Below are positions 10,691 to 22,330 of a stretch of 64,000 nucleotides of DNA, in pieces. The DNA lies in NCBI GenBank assembly GCA_051453625.1, contig JBOZIK010000001.1, positions 80,828,382 to 80,892,381 on the forward strand. Direction: 5' to 3'. Every line of letters begins with the position of its first letter. Positions within the stretch are counted from its first letter, which is position 1. The translations under genes and the position numbers were made by a program. The notes under the pieces are model-generated. The model did not search any database, had not been told where the DNA came from, and saw nothing but the letters and a program-made list of their open reading frames with translations. The stretch is from Welwitschia mirabilis (lineage: Eukaryota > Gnetophyta > Gnetopsida > Welwitschiales).

Positions 10691-13490
10691 GGTGGCCTAA
10701 ATTTTCACTTCAAAATTAATTAATGCTATAAATAGGAAATTGCAATTAGGCTTAGTATAGGATGAATTGAACAACGAATGTCGTAATATAGAGAGTGTAA
10801 GGCAATAATCTAATCAAGCACATGAATGATNNNNNNNNNNNNNNNNNNNNNNNNNNNNNNNNNNNNNNNNNNNNNNNNNNNNNNNNNNNNNNNNNNNNNN
10901 NNNNNNNNNNNNNNNNNNNNNNNNNNNNNNAAATGATAAAAGAACACTTCAAGAATTTTTTATAAAAAATGAAAGACAATACCAAATGATGTTGAGATTA
11001 GGAATTGAGCTCCTTCCTTTTTTTTACCTTATTATTTTTTTCCTCTTCTTTTTAGGCTTTATGTAGAACTTTTAATGAAGATTTTCTACATTTTAGGAAT
11101 TCCAGCTCATTTAGAGAAACATTCTATAATCATTTTAGTCTATCTTCCATGAATTACAATAAAAAAAGAAGAATAACTTAATAAGTTAATTGAAGAAATA
11201 GGATACAAGAAAATACTAATAAAAATTTAGAAAATCTAATTGGGATGCTTTAACAAATAATGTTACAAAATCAAAATTTTTTTAAATACAACATTCTACT
11301 ACATTCCATCCTAAAAAGAATGAGAAGAACTTAGTAACAAGTGTCAATGATTCTTTCTTTAGAATGGACAATGAGATTTTAGATCAAACTTCAACATTCC
11401 ATTCATTAGAAGACGGTTAAAAGAAACATAATGATGACTCAACTTAATTTTTAAAGGATGAGGATGATTATTATTTATATGATGATATAAAAATACCAGA
11501 TGATATCCTTAGAATTTATTTACTACTAAAATATCAAGATGAAAAGAAGAAATCAATTCATGAAGAATCTGAAAATTTTTTAATCTATGGTGAATATGAG
11601 TACATTTCACTTTATGATCTCTATGATGAATCCAACAACTTAGAGATTGAGAGCAATAATTAACAAAAATAAAAAAAAAACATAATGAAGGAATCATAAA
11701 TATAAAAGATATACTTGATCATTCTCATATAACAAACCAACCTAAAACATCTACCTATGTTTGTCCATCCCTTCCATTTATGCTTTTATGTATAATTTTA
11801 AATCACATCCTTCCTTCTATGTCTACTTTCATACTTTGTGATCTTGATAATGATAACACTTTTCTATATCTTCCATTTGAACATTCATGTAATTCTCAAA
11901 GCTACATCCCTTTCCTTGACTTTTATAAAATCCATAATCTTCAAGAGTCTATTCATAATATCTCTTAATATCTTCCTTTTAAAACTCCATGTGATACTCA
12001 AAGTAACATTTATTCCTCTTTTACCAAGTCTACTTTACCTTGTACCTCTAATGATTACTCTTTCAAAACTATGACTTGGAATATCTTGGAACTTTAGATT
12101 GGACTAAACTTTATCTTCTTGATAATAATCCATTCTTAGAATTAAATCTTGAGTAGCTTTTTAAGCTTATTAAACATTCTGAAAATAATTTAAAACCTTT
12201 TTGGATCCATTCTTGGAGTAGTACCTCAAATAAATATGTAATGATACTCATGATTTAGAATAATTCAANNNNNNNNNNNNNNNNNNNNNNNNNNNNNNNN
12301 NNNNNNNNNNNNNNNNNNNNNNNNNNNNNNNNNNNNNNNNNNNNNNNNNNNNNNNNNNNNNNNNNNNNGATATCCCTAGAATTTATTTACTACTAAAATA
12401 TCAAGATGAAATGAAGAAATCAATTCATGAAGAATCTGAAAATATTTTAATCTATGGTGAAGATGAGTACATTTCACTCTATGATCTCTATGATGAATTC
12501 AACAACTTAGAGATTGAGAGCAATACTTATCAAAAAGAAAAAAAAAACATAATGAAGGACCCATAAATATAGAAGATAGACTTTATCATTCTCATATAAC
12601 AAACCAACCTGAAACATCTACCTATGTTTCTCCATCCCTTTCATTTGTGCTTTTATGTACAACTTTAAATCATGTCCTTCCTTCTACTTCTACTTTCATA
12701 CCTTGTGATCTTGATAATGGTAACACTTTTCTATATCTTCCATTTGATGATTCATGTAATTCTCAAAGCTACATCCCTTTCCTTGAATTTTATAAAACCC
12801 ATAATCTTGAAGAGACTATTCATAATATCTCTTAATATCTTCCTTTTAAAACTCCATGTGATACTAAAAGTAACATTTATTCCTCTTTTACCAAGTCTAC
12901 TTTACCTTGTACCTCTAATTATTACTCTTTAAAACTATGACTTGGAATATCTTGGAACTTTAAATTGGACTAAACTTTATCTTCTTGATAATAATCCATG
13001 CTTAGAATTAAATCTTGAGTAGCTTCATAATCTCATTAAACATTCTGAAAAGACTTTAAAACCTTTTTCGATCCATTCTTTGAGTAGTACCTAAAATGAG
13101 TATGTAATGATACTCATGATTTAGAATAATTCAACAAGAGATTATTTGTCAATGAAATCTATCTTTTCATCATCTCTTATTTAAAAATTTGAAAATTGTG
13201 CCATCAATGTTTTATCCTTTTACTCTCTTTTCCTCTAATTAATTTTACTTCAAAATGATTGTATACCTTTTATGTTTGATCAATTGGTTTCTATTTATTT
13301 TAAACCTTGTTTTTTCAAAAAAATGTACAATGCCTAGTGCCTCTTTTATACAATAAGTTAACCTCTAAATGGTTAGGTCCTTATCTTTTAGAAAAAGTAC
13401 ATTTTAATGGATCATTTAAAATATATAATTTAGACGCTTAGGAAATTTAGAAGTTAATGGATAGAAAGTTAAACATCTATGAAATACCAA
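10690..13490 (+). pseudogene. Gypsy F gag-like ORF and integrase C-terminal end
   Basis: A frame at 10740-11010 reads ELNNECRNIESVRQ and LQEFFIKNERQYQMM, a coiled-coil-like stretch consistent with gag. A second region, 11320-11660, is strongly acidic (KDEDDYYLYDDIK, SIHEESENF, SLYDLYDESNN). Next comes a Cys/Ser/Pro-rich part (11730-12070) with two related blocks (LPFEHSCNSQ, LPFKTPCDTQ) that I do not recognise. At 13360-13490 the frame W-L-x-x-Y-L-L-E-K, NGSFKIYNLD, then a basic end, fits the C-terminus of a Ty3/gypsy integrase. Protease, RT, RNase H and the integrase core are not visible, so F is either internally deleted or carries unusual content between gag and the pol end. The duplicate across the gap at 12269 inflates its length. 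Confidence 0.55.
11500..13134. repeat. Direct duplicate across gap 12269-12368
   Basis: Bases 11500-12268 recur at 12369-13134. The encoded peptides are clearly alike (62-residue frames at 11780 and 12647). Some differences change amino acids, for example PSMSTFIL against PSTSTFIP. Confidence 0.9.
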
Positions 13491-14587
13491 CCATTCAAAC
13501 CCTGAACATGATAGAAGAACTTCTCTTAGAAGTCATCCTACCATTATATAAATTCTTCTTAGTCAATTCGTTTTTTGGATATCATATTATTACTTAAACA
13601 TCTTTAACTTAACTTATNNNNNNNNNNNNNNNNNNNNNNNNNNNNNNNNNNNNNNNNNNNNNNNNNNNNNNNNNNNNNNNNNNNNNNNNNNNNNNNNNNN
13701 NNNNNNNNNNNNNNNNNNNNNNNNNNNNNNNNNNNNNNNNNNNNNNNNNNNNNNNNNNNNNNNNNNNNNNNNNNNNNNNNNNNNNNNNNNNNNNNNNNNN
13801 NNNNNNNNNNNNNNNNNNNNNNNNNNNNNNNNNNNNNNNNNNNNNNNNNNNNNNNNNNNNNNNNNNNNNNNNNNNNNNNNNNNNNNNNNNNNNNNNNNNN
13901 NNNNNNNNNNNNNNNNNNNNNNNNNNNNNNNNNNNNNNNNNNNNNNNNNNNNNNNNNNNNNNNNNNNNNNNNNNNNNNNNNNNNNNNNNNNNNNNNNNNN
14001 NNNNNNNNNNNNNNNNNNNNNNNNNNNNNNNNNNNNNNNNNNNNNNNNNNNNNNNNNNNNNNNNNNNNNNNNNNNNNNNNNNNNNNNNNNNNNNNNNNNN
14101 NNNNNNNNNNNNNNNNNNNNNNNNNNNNNNNNNNNNNNNNNNNNNNNNNNNNNNNNNNNNNNNNNNNNNNNNNNNNNNNNNNNNNNNNNNNNNNNNNNNN
14201 NNNNNNNNNNNNNNNNNNNNNNNNNNNNNNNNNNNNNNNNNNNNNNNNNNNNNNNNNNNNNNNNNNNNNNNNNNNNNNNNNNNNNNNNNNNNNNNNNNNN
14301 NNNNNNNNNNNNNNNNNNNNNNNNNNNNNNNNNNNNNNNNNNNNNNNNNNNNNNNNNNNNNNNNNNNNNNNNNNNNNNNNNNNNNNNNNNNNNNNNNNNN
14401 NNNNNNNNNNNNNNNNNNNNNNNNNNNNNNNNNNNNNNNNNNNNNNNNNNNNNNNNNNNNNNNNNNNNNNNNNNNNNNNNNNNNNNNNNNNNNNNNNNNN
14501 NNNNNNNNNNNNNNNNNNNNNNNNNNNNNNNNNNNNNNNNNNNNNNNNNNNNNNNNNNNNNNNNNNNNNNNNNNNNNNNNNNNNNNN
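13491..14587. other. F internal sequence, then 970-N gap
   Basis: Bases 13491-13617 hold no recognisable feature. Bases 13618-14587 are unknown sequence; the left boundary of element G and its target-site duplication are lost here. Confidence 0.8.
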
Positions 14588-15889
14588 TATAATGCAACAC
14601 ACATATGCAAAGTTAATCTATGAATTAAAAATAATAATACACCTAAACTAAGAATTCTAAACCTTAATAAAGGTTATCCTTATAACCTATATCACTTAGG
14701 AAATTATTACTAGCTCAGAAGAAGCATAAGCTACGAGGAATAAGAATAACATGAATAGGAATAGAAAAAGAGATATTTTATATTAATCAAATCACATTCA
14801 TGTTACAAAGTAGCCACATCTCAATGGAAGAATCATTGCACAATGCTAAGAAAGATGTCTCTCTACAACTACAAGAGTGGATCTTTGACCCTTCAATGTC
14901 CTTTGATGAGAATTTTTTATGCAAATAAAGACAGTAGAAGTTAAAGGTAGAACCAGTACTTATTGATATAANNNNNNNNNNNNNNNNNNNNNNNNNNNNN
15001 NNNNNNNNNNNNNNNNNNNNNNNNNNNNNNNNNNNNNNNNNNNNNNNNNNNNNNNNNNNNNNNNNNNNNNNNNNNNNNNNNNNNNNNNNNNNNNNNNNNN
15101 NNNNNNNNNNNNNNNNNNNNNNNNNNNNNNNNNNNNNNNNNNNNNNNNNNNNNNNNNNNNNNNNNNNNNNNNNNNNNNNNNNNNNNNNNNNNNNNNNNNN
15201 NNNNNNNNNNNNNNNNNNTATGAAAAAAAAGAATAACATGCATAGGAATAGAAAAAGAGATATTTTGTATTAACTAAACCACATTCATGTTACAAAGTAG
15301 CCACATCTCAATGGAAGAAGAATTGTCAAACACCAAGGAAGATGTCTCTCTGTAACTACAAGGGTGGATCTCTGACCCTTCAATCTCCTTTAATGAGAAT
15401 TTTTTATGTAAATAAAGACAGTAGAAGTCAAAGGTAGAATTAATACTTATTGATATAAAGCACATGATAATATAGATAGGTAGGCATGGGNNNNNNNNNN
15501 NNNNNNNNNNNNNNNNNNNNNNNNNNNNNNNNNNNNNNNNNNNNNNNNNNNNNNNNNNNNNNNNNNNNNNNNNNNNNNNNNNNNNNNNNNNNNNNTGATA
15601 TAGGGGATAATGTCACCTCATAAATGATTCATGTTATTTATCATATTGATCATGGTTAGCATCCTCATTAACATAAATTATTATATCATTAGCACTATCA
15701 TTTAGACGACGAGGTGAATGATAGGCTTCTACAAGTATTCATCCAATGCATTTAGCCTCAATGTTTATAGGAAAGTTATCTAAAAAATGGAAAGTATTAA
15801 GAACTACTCTAAATACTGTAAAATATCATGGAGGTTGCATATTTTTGTTAAAATACCCTATCAAATATATATAAGTTAGCAATGCAACA
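14588..15889 (-). mobile_element. 3' LTR of gypsy element G
   Basis: Reading on the minus strand, the LTR starts TGTTGCATTGC at 15889. It is preceded by a purine tract (minus strand 'agtggagggcta') that serves as a polypurine tract. It pairs with 27432-28875: both contain 'aaagttaatct', 'acctaaacta', 'gttacaaagtag', 'tggatct.tgaccctt' and 'tacttattga'. Gaps at 14972-15218 and 15491-15595, with a duplicated flank (14787-14970 against 15270-15465), obscure its length. A GTCATC-type palindrome lies at 15695-15725. Confidence 0.75.
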
Positions 15890-16449
15890 TAGCCCTCCAC
15901 TTAGCTATGCTAGTCCCTGAGAAAACTAGGTAGTAAACCATTTATAAGTTAACTTGTTTAATAATTAAAAAAATTAAGATACTTAAGAAAATTATCTCAA
16001 AAAAATTTTAAAAAATCTCAAAGATAGAAACTGAATCATGAGAAATTAGAAAACTAAATATTTTACTTATTCTAAAGATCAGCCACACTGTCATCCAGGT
16101 CATTCTCTAGATGATAAAAGGGATGACAGGATCAAAAAAGATATTTTCAAATAGGAACCTATAATAAAAAAATTTTTATAGTATAATCAGTAAATTCATA
16201 AAAACCCCCCGATTGAATCAAACAATACTAAATAAAAGATTGTTCAAATAAAACTAGTCCTCATCATAACATGTGAACAAGATAGGAAATCATGAAAATC
16301 AAATAAAATAAGTATACCATGATAACTTAAAAATGATATTTCTATATAAAATTAGAGAGTTTAAGTATAAAAATTCATAGAAGGGGAGATACAAAACAAG
16401 ATAAAATCACTTCCCTCATTCTTACATAATAAACTCAAATTGGGTAGTT
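15890..16449 (-). other. Element G polypurine tract and 3' untranslated region
   Basis: The minus-strand purine tract is at about 15890-15902. The rest has no ORF. It holds a 43-base nested palindrome at 16088-16130. Confidence 0.55.
16088..16130. repeat. Nested palindrome, copy 1
   Basis: Outer arms 'ctgtcatcc' (16088-16096) and 'ggatgacag' (16121-16129) are perfect 9-base inverted repeats. Between them are a diverged GTCATT and GATGAT. Sister copies are at 18795-18840 and 27097-27140, with shorter versions elsewhere. Confidence 0.75.
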
Positions 16450-18213
16450 GGCTCAAGTGCAGGGGAAAAAGAAGAAGGATGCTCAGGATTAGTAAGGAAA
16501 TGTAGATCAAAAGATGTAGAAATTGCATGGATTATCTCATCAACCTAGACATGTACAACCTCTAGTATATCAACTATCATACTTTGCTAAATAGAAAATA
16601 ATGTGCTAATGCACATCAACAATCTGATCCTCAGAGTGCTGAACTTTTCTCTTAATGGTTAAGATCCTTTAATCTAATGTTTATGTCCTCTAATCAAGTA
16701 TATATGTCCTCTGATTAAGATTCTAGATCCTCTAGTCAAGTATCTAGATACCATAATCTATGAAACCTCTGATGGTTNNNNNNNNNNNNNNNNNNNNNNN
16801 NNGAATCTGCTCAATCATAACTCTAACTATAAGTCTCTACAACTGAGATAGATTTGCCTCTTCTAATACCTGTATGTTCACATCCTATAGATAGTGAGCT
16901 AAAGTCTGAATATCTATATCTCAGATAATCTAAAAAGTTCTAAGAGGAGGTATTGGTAACTAAGAGTCTAAAGCTAACATGCTCAACCATTGATTTGAAT
17001 CTCCTTCTAATAAAGGTGGTAGGTCCATCTGCTCTCCCTACCTAAATGCTATTAGAATCTATAAATTTTCTACCATTGTGTGAATATCATGAAAGGATTA
17101 ATTGATATTATGAATCATCCCTCTATGCAATACTCTNNNNNNNNNNNNNNNNNNNNNNNNNNNNNNNNNNNNNNNNNNNNNNNNNNNNNNNNNNNNNNNN
17201 NNNNNNNNNNNNNNNNNNNNNNNNNNNNNNNNNNNNTTTTTTCTCATCCTTGAGCTCTGTATCTCAGATAATCTAAAAAATTCTAAGAGGAGGTATTGGT
17301 AACTAAGAGTCTGAAGCTAATATGTTCAACCATTGATTTAAGTCTCCTTCTAATAAAGGTGGCAGGTCCATCTGATCTCCCTGCCTAAATGCTACTAGAA
17401 TCTATAAATGTTCTACCATTATGTTACTATCATGAAATGATTGACTGATATTATGAATTAGCCCTCTATGCAACACTCTATAAGTGGGGATCAATTAAGT
17501 GACAAGAACCCTCTATCTATTTGTAGTAAGATCTGCTAGTATATTCAATATAGTGTCATATGCATGATACTCTAATCCTACTAGCTGAATGAATATGTAG
17601 ACTTCAAAGCCCACCAAGATTAATAATAACTAGAATATGGTATGGAAGGAACACTATCTCATGGTCACATATGTATGCTACAATCATATTTACTAACTAA
17701 CCACAAGCACCTGGTCTATGTTCAATGTGCATGGTGTTATAAAACTCGCGTGTCTCTGAAACATAATAAGACCTATGCACATTTGAAATCCACTATAACT
17801 AGAGATTTATGAGCCTCCGATCTACCTCAAGCTCTATATGGCTTATAAAATCTATAAAATATCTCTCAACATGGATACAGCTATTTATAGAGTTAAAGAT
17901 TTTTCATGCTAAGGTGATGGATGTGCTGGCTCCGCATGTTCTATATCTAGTAATACTATTGAGCCTACCTCCTACTCTATAACTTCCACCTTATCTCAGC
18001 CTATCTAACTTTATGCGTATGGGGCCTACTTCATCAAAAACATATAAAAATGTCATGCGAAAATGAAAAGACATGTCAAAAATATCATATGGATGAGCAA
18101 CAACAACTCTAAAAAGTTGAAAAAAAAGATGAAAAATGCTGAAAATATGTCCTACCCCTCATAAATTATAATGCATCCCAAATTTCCTTAACATGAGAAG
18201 AAAAAACAAAATG
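16450..18213 (-). pseudogene. Gypsy G env-position ORF with REFY segment and coiled-coil tail
   Basis: Read on the minus strand, downstream of the integrase. From 18060 down the frame includes INSCIHVERYFIDFISHIEL, VSETREFYNTMHI (near 17740) and VNMIVAYICDHEIVFLPYHI. This is a segment of the kind found in plant retroelement accessory proteins, and it parallels the copia ORF at 6600-8520. The C-terminal part (16620-16770) is a heptad-like repeat: ILDxRIxxLN, YILDxRTxTLD, where x marks stops or variable sites. This predicts a coiled coil encoded by short tandem repeats. Many stops are TAG/TAA where Gln is likely. A gap at 17137 duplicates part of it (16918-17136 against 17262-17480). Role unknown; in Athila elements this position holds an env-like ORF. 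Confidence 0.55.
16640..16777 (-). repeat. About 21-base tandem repeats encoding heptads
   Basis: On the plus strand: repeated 'tcctctaatcaagtatatatg', 'tcctctgattaagattctaga' and 'tcctctagtcaagtatctaga'. Each unit is about three heptad residues of a coiled coil on the minus strand. Confidence 0.6.
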
Positions 18214-18717
18214 TGTGAAAATTTGAAAAGCTATGTTTTTAAGTGGGGCCCACATATGGTAAAATTTAAGAGTGCTCAAATAAAAATATAATTTGATAGA
18301 ATCATTGAACACATCAAACTAATTAATTTTACCTAAAGCAACACTATGTTTGACCTATAATTTATAAGAAAATAAGTATGAAATATGGAAAATCAAAAAC
18401 ACCTCATAAAATGCATAATTGTTTATAACTCAGAAAATATGTGATGAAAATTAAATTCGTAAGTCCCAAGTCAAAGAGTGAAAAAAATTGAGCAAGATAC
18501 ATGAAAACTATATGTTGAAAGAATGAAAGATAGGAAAAAGAATTAAAAAAAAAGAGGAGAGAAAAACATGCCTCATTTTGAGAAATTCAATCAAAACTCA
18601 GGAATCTAGACACAAAATCAAGTGGAATAAAAGACAAGACACTAGCATAGTTTAGAGGAATCATTGTTTCTTAAAGAAATAAGTGAAAATAAAAAAGAAA
18701 TAAGGAAAAGGGTTTAG
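18214..18717 (-). other. Leader-like stretch before the G env-position ORF
   Basis: No coding signal or known motif. It is purine-rich on the plus strand ('gaaaaagaattaaaaaaaaagaggag'). Confidence 0.4.
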
Positions 18718-19042
18718 GCCATGGTTATATCACACTGTCATACAATTATGTCATCCAGACAATAGCCCTAGGACAATTCTTAGAAAAACTCAAACTGTCG
18801 TCCTCCCAATATCATCTGGATGATGAAGTGAATGATAGGACATTGAAAAGTTTCTAAAAAATAAAGATTTTNNNNNNNNNNNNNNNNNNNNNNNNNNNNN
18901 NNNNNNNNNNNNNNNNNNNNNNNNNNNNNNNNNNNNNNNNNNNNNNNNNNNNNNNNNNNNNNNNNNNNNNNTTTATCTGTTAGTTTATCTGCAAAACAAC
19001 TCAAAATACCCTATCAAATACACTTAAGTTGGCGTCGCAACA
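18718..19042 (-). mobile_element. 5'-end fragment of a G-family LTR
   Basis: Read on the minus strand it begins TGTTGCGACGCCAACTTAAG at 19042 and keeps CpGs that are changed in the other two G LTR termini (15889, 28875). Internal text ('ttttttaga', 'cctatcattcact') matches LTR 14588-15889. It abuts a truncated copy of the env-position ORF (19043-19524). A 100-N gap lies inside (18872-18971). Confidence 0.6.
18795..18840. repeat. Nested palindrome, copy 2
   Basis: 'ctgtcgtcc' at the left, inner 'atcatctggatgat' palindrome at 18810-18824, and right arm 'gaatgatagg'. A further partial unit is at 18735-18760. Confidence 0.7.
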
Positions 19043-19524
19043 ATGATGTTATAAAACTCGTGTGTCTCTGAAACATAATAAGATCTATGCACATTTGAAA
19101 TCCACTATAACTGGAGATCTATAAGCCTCTGATCTACCTCAAGCTCTATACGGCTTATAAAATCTCTAAAATGTCTCTCAACATGGATACAACTATTTAT
19201 AGAGTTAAATATTTTTCATGCTAAGGTGATGGATGTGCTGAATTTGCATGTTCTATATCTAGTAATACTATCGAGCCTGCCTCCTACTCTATAACTTCCA
19301 CCTTAGCCTCAATCTACCTAGCTTTACATGTATGGGGCCTACTTCATTAGAAACATATAAAAATGTCGTGCAAAAATGAAAAGACATGTCAAAAATATCA
19401 TATAGATGAGTAATAATGACCCTCAAAAATTGATAAAAAAGATGAAAAATGTTAAAAATATGTCATGTTCCTCATAGATTATAATGCATCCCATATTTCC
19501 TTAACATGAGAAGAAAAAACATTA
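19043..19524 (-). pseudogene. Truncated second copy of the G env-position ORF
   Basis: Duplicates 17731-18213 with a few percent difference and stops abruptly at the LTR terminus at 19042, just after the REFYN codons. The breakpoint is exact: 'atgatgttataaaactcg' here, 'atggtgttataaaactcg' at 17731. Confidence 0.7.
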
Positions 19525-19825
19525 TGGTAGAACATTATGATAACCATGTATTTTTCTTTAAGCATAAAACATAATAGATCATGATCATTTTCCCCCCTGA
19601 AAAATTCCCACATAATACACACACTCAAAAAAATAAAGGTAAATAAGTGAGATAAAAGACAGATAAGAACACTCCCAAATAACTAAAAATCTTAACATAA
19701 TTAAAGGAAAAGAAGCATGAGAACTAAGGTATCTTTCTTTAAAGTAAAGTCCATAGATATTGAAATGTTTCAGGATTGGGTGAATCCAATCTTATCACTA
19801 TCAAACACTCAAGTAGGAATATTAG
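19525..19825. other. Spacer after G pol
   Basis: AT-rich, no ORF and no recognised motif. It has a run of C's at 19591-19597. Confidence 0.4.
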
Positions 19826-21404
19826 TTATGAAACTTTATAAAACAACACATAAGTCAAGTTTAAAAGATAATCAGGTAACATTATAATGTTCATTAAAGG
19901 AATAAGAAAGAAGCCAAACAATAATATGGAGGAAGTCCTCATTGAGGGGAACCTCCAAAAAAGTGCTTCTGCCATGTTTGTAGCTACATCAAAAGATCTT
20001 TTATATAGTTTCAACCGTTGTTCATTAACCTTCTGAATATTCCTAGTCTCTAAGCCTGAAATCTCAACGAAGTTATTAGAATTAACTCTCTATATAAGGT
20101 AAGAAACTAACCATTTAGAGATCAAGTTGTTATTCAAAGGATGTACTCTAGTGTCATATAAAAGAACAAGTTGATCTACTTTAAAATTTTTATGAAGTAT
20201 CTTTTTATCATATTTGAACTTGACTTAGGCTTTATAGATTAATTGATGATGTATATAATGAGTTTATTTTTCATTAAAATGGTCTAATTAGGCTAATCTA
20301 TGTTTAAGGTTTTCATGAAGATCCATAAGATTAAGTTGATGAAAAGCACGATAAGAGTTNNNNNNNNNNNNNNNNNNNNNNNNNNNNNNNNNNNNNNNNN
20401 NNNNNNNNNNNNNNNNNNNNNNNNNNNNNNNNNNNNNNNNNNNNNNNNNNNNNNNNNNNAACTAAGGCATATTTCTTTAAAGTAAAGTCCATAGACATTG
20501 GAATGTTTCAGGATTGGGTGAATCCAATCTTATCACTATCAAACACTCAAGTAAAAATATTAGTTATGAAACTTCATAAAACAACACATAAGTTAAGTTT
20601 AAAATATGATCAGGTAACATTATAATGTTCACTAAAGGAATAAGAAAGAACTCAGACAATAATAGGGAGGAAGTCCTCATTGAGGGGAACCTCCAAAAAA
20701 GTGCTTCTACCATGTTCATGGTTGCATCAAAAGATCTTTTATATAGTTTCAACCATTGTTTATTAACCTTCTAAATATTCCTAGTCTCTAAGCCTGAAAT
20801 CATAATAAAGTTATTAGAATGCACTCTATATATAAGGTAAGAACCTAACCATTTAGAGATCAAGTTGTTATTCAAAAGATGTACTCTAGTGTCATATAAA
20901 AGAACAAGTTGATCTATTTTAAACTTTTCATGAAATATTTTTTTATCATGTTTGAACTTGACTTAGGCTTTATAGATTAATTGATGATGTATAGAATGAG
21001 TTTATTTTTCATCAAAATGGTCTAATTTGGATAATCTATGTTTAAGGTTTTCATGAAGATCCATAAGATTAAGTTGATAAAAAGCATGATAAGAGTTGTA
21101 GCACACATTAAGGGGTAAAGCACAACCTTTACTGTATATAAGTTTATAAGGTGAAAAATCNNNNNNNNNNNNNNNNNNNNNNNNNNNNNNNNNNNNNNNN
21201 NNNNNNNNNNNNNNNNNNNNNNNNNNNNNNNNNNNNNNNNNNNNNNNNNNNNNNNNNNNNAATGGTCTAATTAGGCTAATCTATGTTTAAGGTTTTCATG
21301 AAGATCCATAAGATTAAGTTGATAAGAAGCATGATAAGAGTCATAGCACACATTAAGGGGTAAAGCACAACCTTTACTATATATAAGTTTATAAGGTAAA
21401 AAAT
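19719..21404. repeat. Overlapping direct duplicates across gaps 20360-20459 and 21161-21260
   Basis: Bases 19719-20359 recur at 20460-21100, and 21018-21160 recur at 21261-21404. All three cover the C-terminal end of the G integrase, so the integrase end appears two to three times. Confidence 0.9.
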
Positions 21405-22330
21405 AAAGAAAAATACACAAAGGAATATGGTAAGCTCAAAAAACATTGTTAAGCTTAGAAATCCAAGATATCTTATTAATAGAGACAAGGTTTTGTAACA
21501 TTTTCTTAATTTCTTTATTAGCATTTTCAGCCTATCCATTAGTCNNNNNNNNNNAGATAAATACAAGATACTCTATGTTCTATTATAATAAATAAAAGAA
21601 GTTTCTAAAAATATGATTAATAAAATGAGTTCCCTGATCACTAATGATAATTATAGAAAAACCAAACATCTAAAAAAATATGAGTTCTGAGAAAATTACA
21701 AATAGTTCGAGCATCATTCAAAGAAGTAGAAATGGCTTCAACCCATTTAGTCAAATAATCTATAGCTGCTAAAATGTAATGTTTATCAAAAGAAGGTGGA
21801 TAAATAGGTTTATGAAATTAATATCCAATAATTAAAAGGTTCAAACTCAAGAATAGATCTAAGGATGATTTCTTGAAAATGAACAAGACTACCATAATGT
21901 TAATAAGGATCACACTTTCTAGAAAAATAAAAAGAGTTATAAAAAAGAGTAGGTCAATAAAAAACAAAATGGAAAATTTTCATAGATATTTTATGCCTAT
22001 TAAAGTGTCTTTCACATATACCACCATGACAAAGATGAATAATTTTAGATATTTCTTAATTAGGCACATATTTTCTCATCATTTTGTCTTTCCACATATA
22101 GTATAAATGTGTCTCTTTCTATTCATAGTCACCTATTCTATGAAGAAAATATTTTCATTTATTATAAGTCTAATGTTATGGTGTTTTCATGGTCATAAGA
22201 TAATTAACAATATCCTCATACCAAGGAGGAGGATGAGTAGAATATATAGCAAAAGTTATTCATCTATAAAAGCATCATTAATAACAAAATCATTAGGAGT
22301 AGAAGAAAGATGAGATAAATGATCAATGAC
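19826..22330 (-). pseudogene. Gypsy G integrase
   Basis: Minus strand. The N-terminal HHCC finger is recognisable near 22040-21960 (GGICERHFNRHK, then CDPY with the second Cys changed to Tyr). The catalytic core reads AAIDYLTKWVEAISTS near 21760, then DQGTHFINHIF near 21610 (the second Asp region is kept). The 3' part reads AENANKEIKKMLQNLV (21530-21480) and KGCALPLNVCYDSYHASYQL (21370-21310). The C-terminal domain (ISKWLVSYLI, then VNEQRLKLYKRSF) is at about 20130-19990 and again at 20870-20730. These are standard features of an Athila/Tat-type integrase without a chromodomain. The frame is broken by stops, gaps and duplication. Confidence 0.8.
21873..22313 (+). other. Short plus-strand ORFs antisense to integrase G
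   Basis: Two frames of 77 and 68 residues lie on the strand opposite the integrase and have no recognisable motif. I treat them as chance frames, not genes. Confidence 0.3.

Noticed and set aside
13604-14610. Open frames of about 330 codons across the 970-N gap
   Set aside because: They consist almost entirely of unknown bases; there is no sequence evidence. The same applies to frames over 23200-23808, 28013-28773 and 57986-58616.
19021-19042. A plus-strand primer-binding site ('gttggcgtcgcaac')
   Set aside because: The same position in two other copies is the TG start of a minus-strand LTR with a purine tract beyond; it is better read as an LTR terminus.
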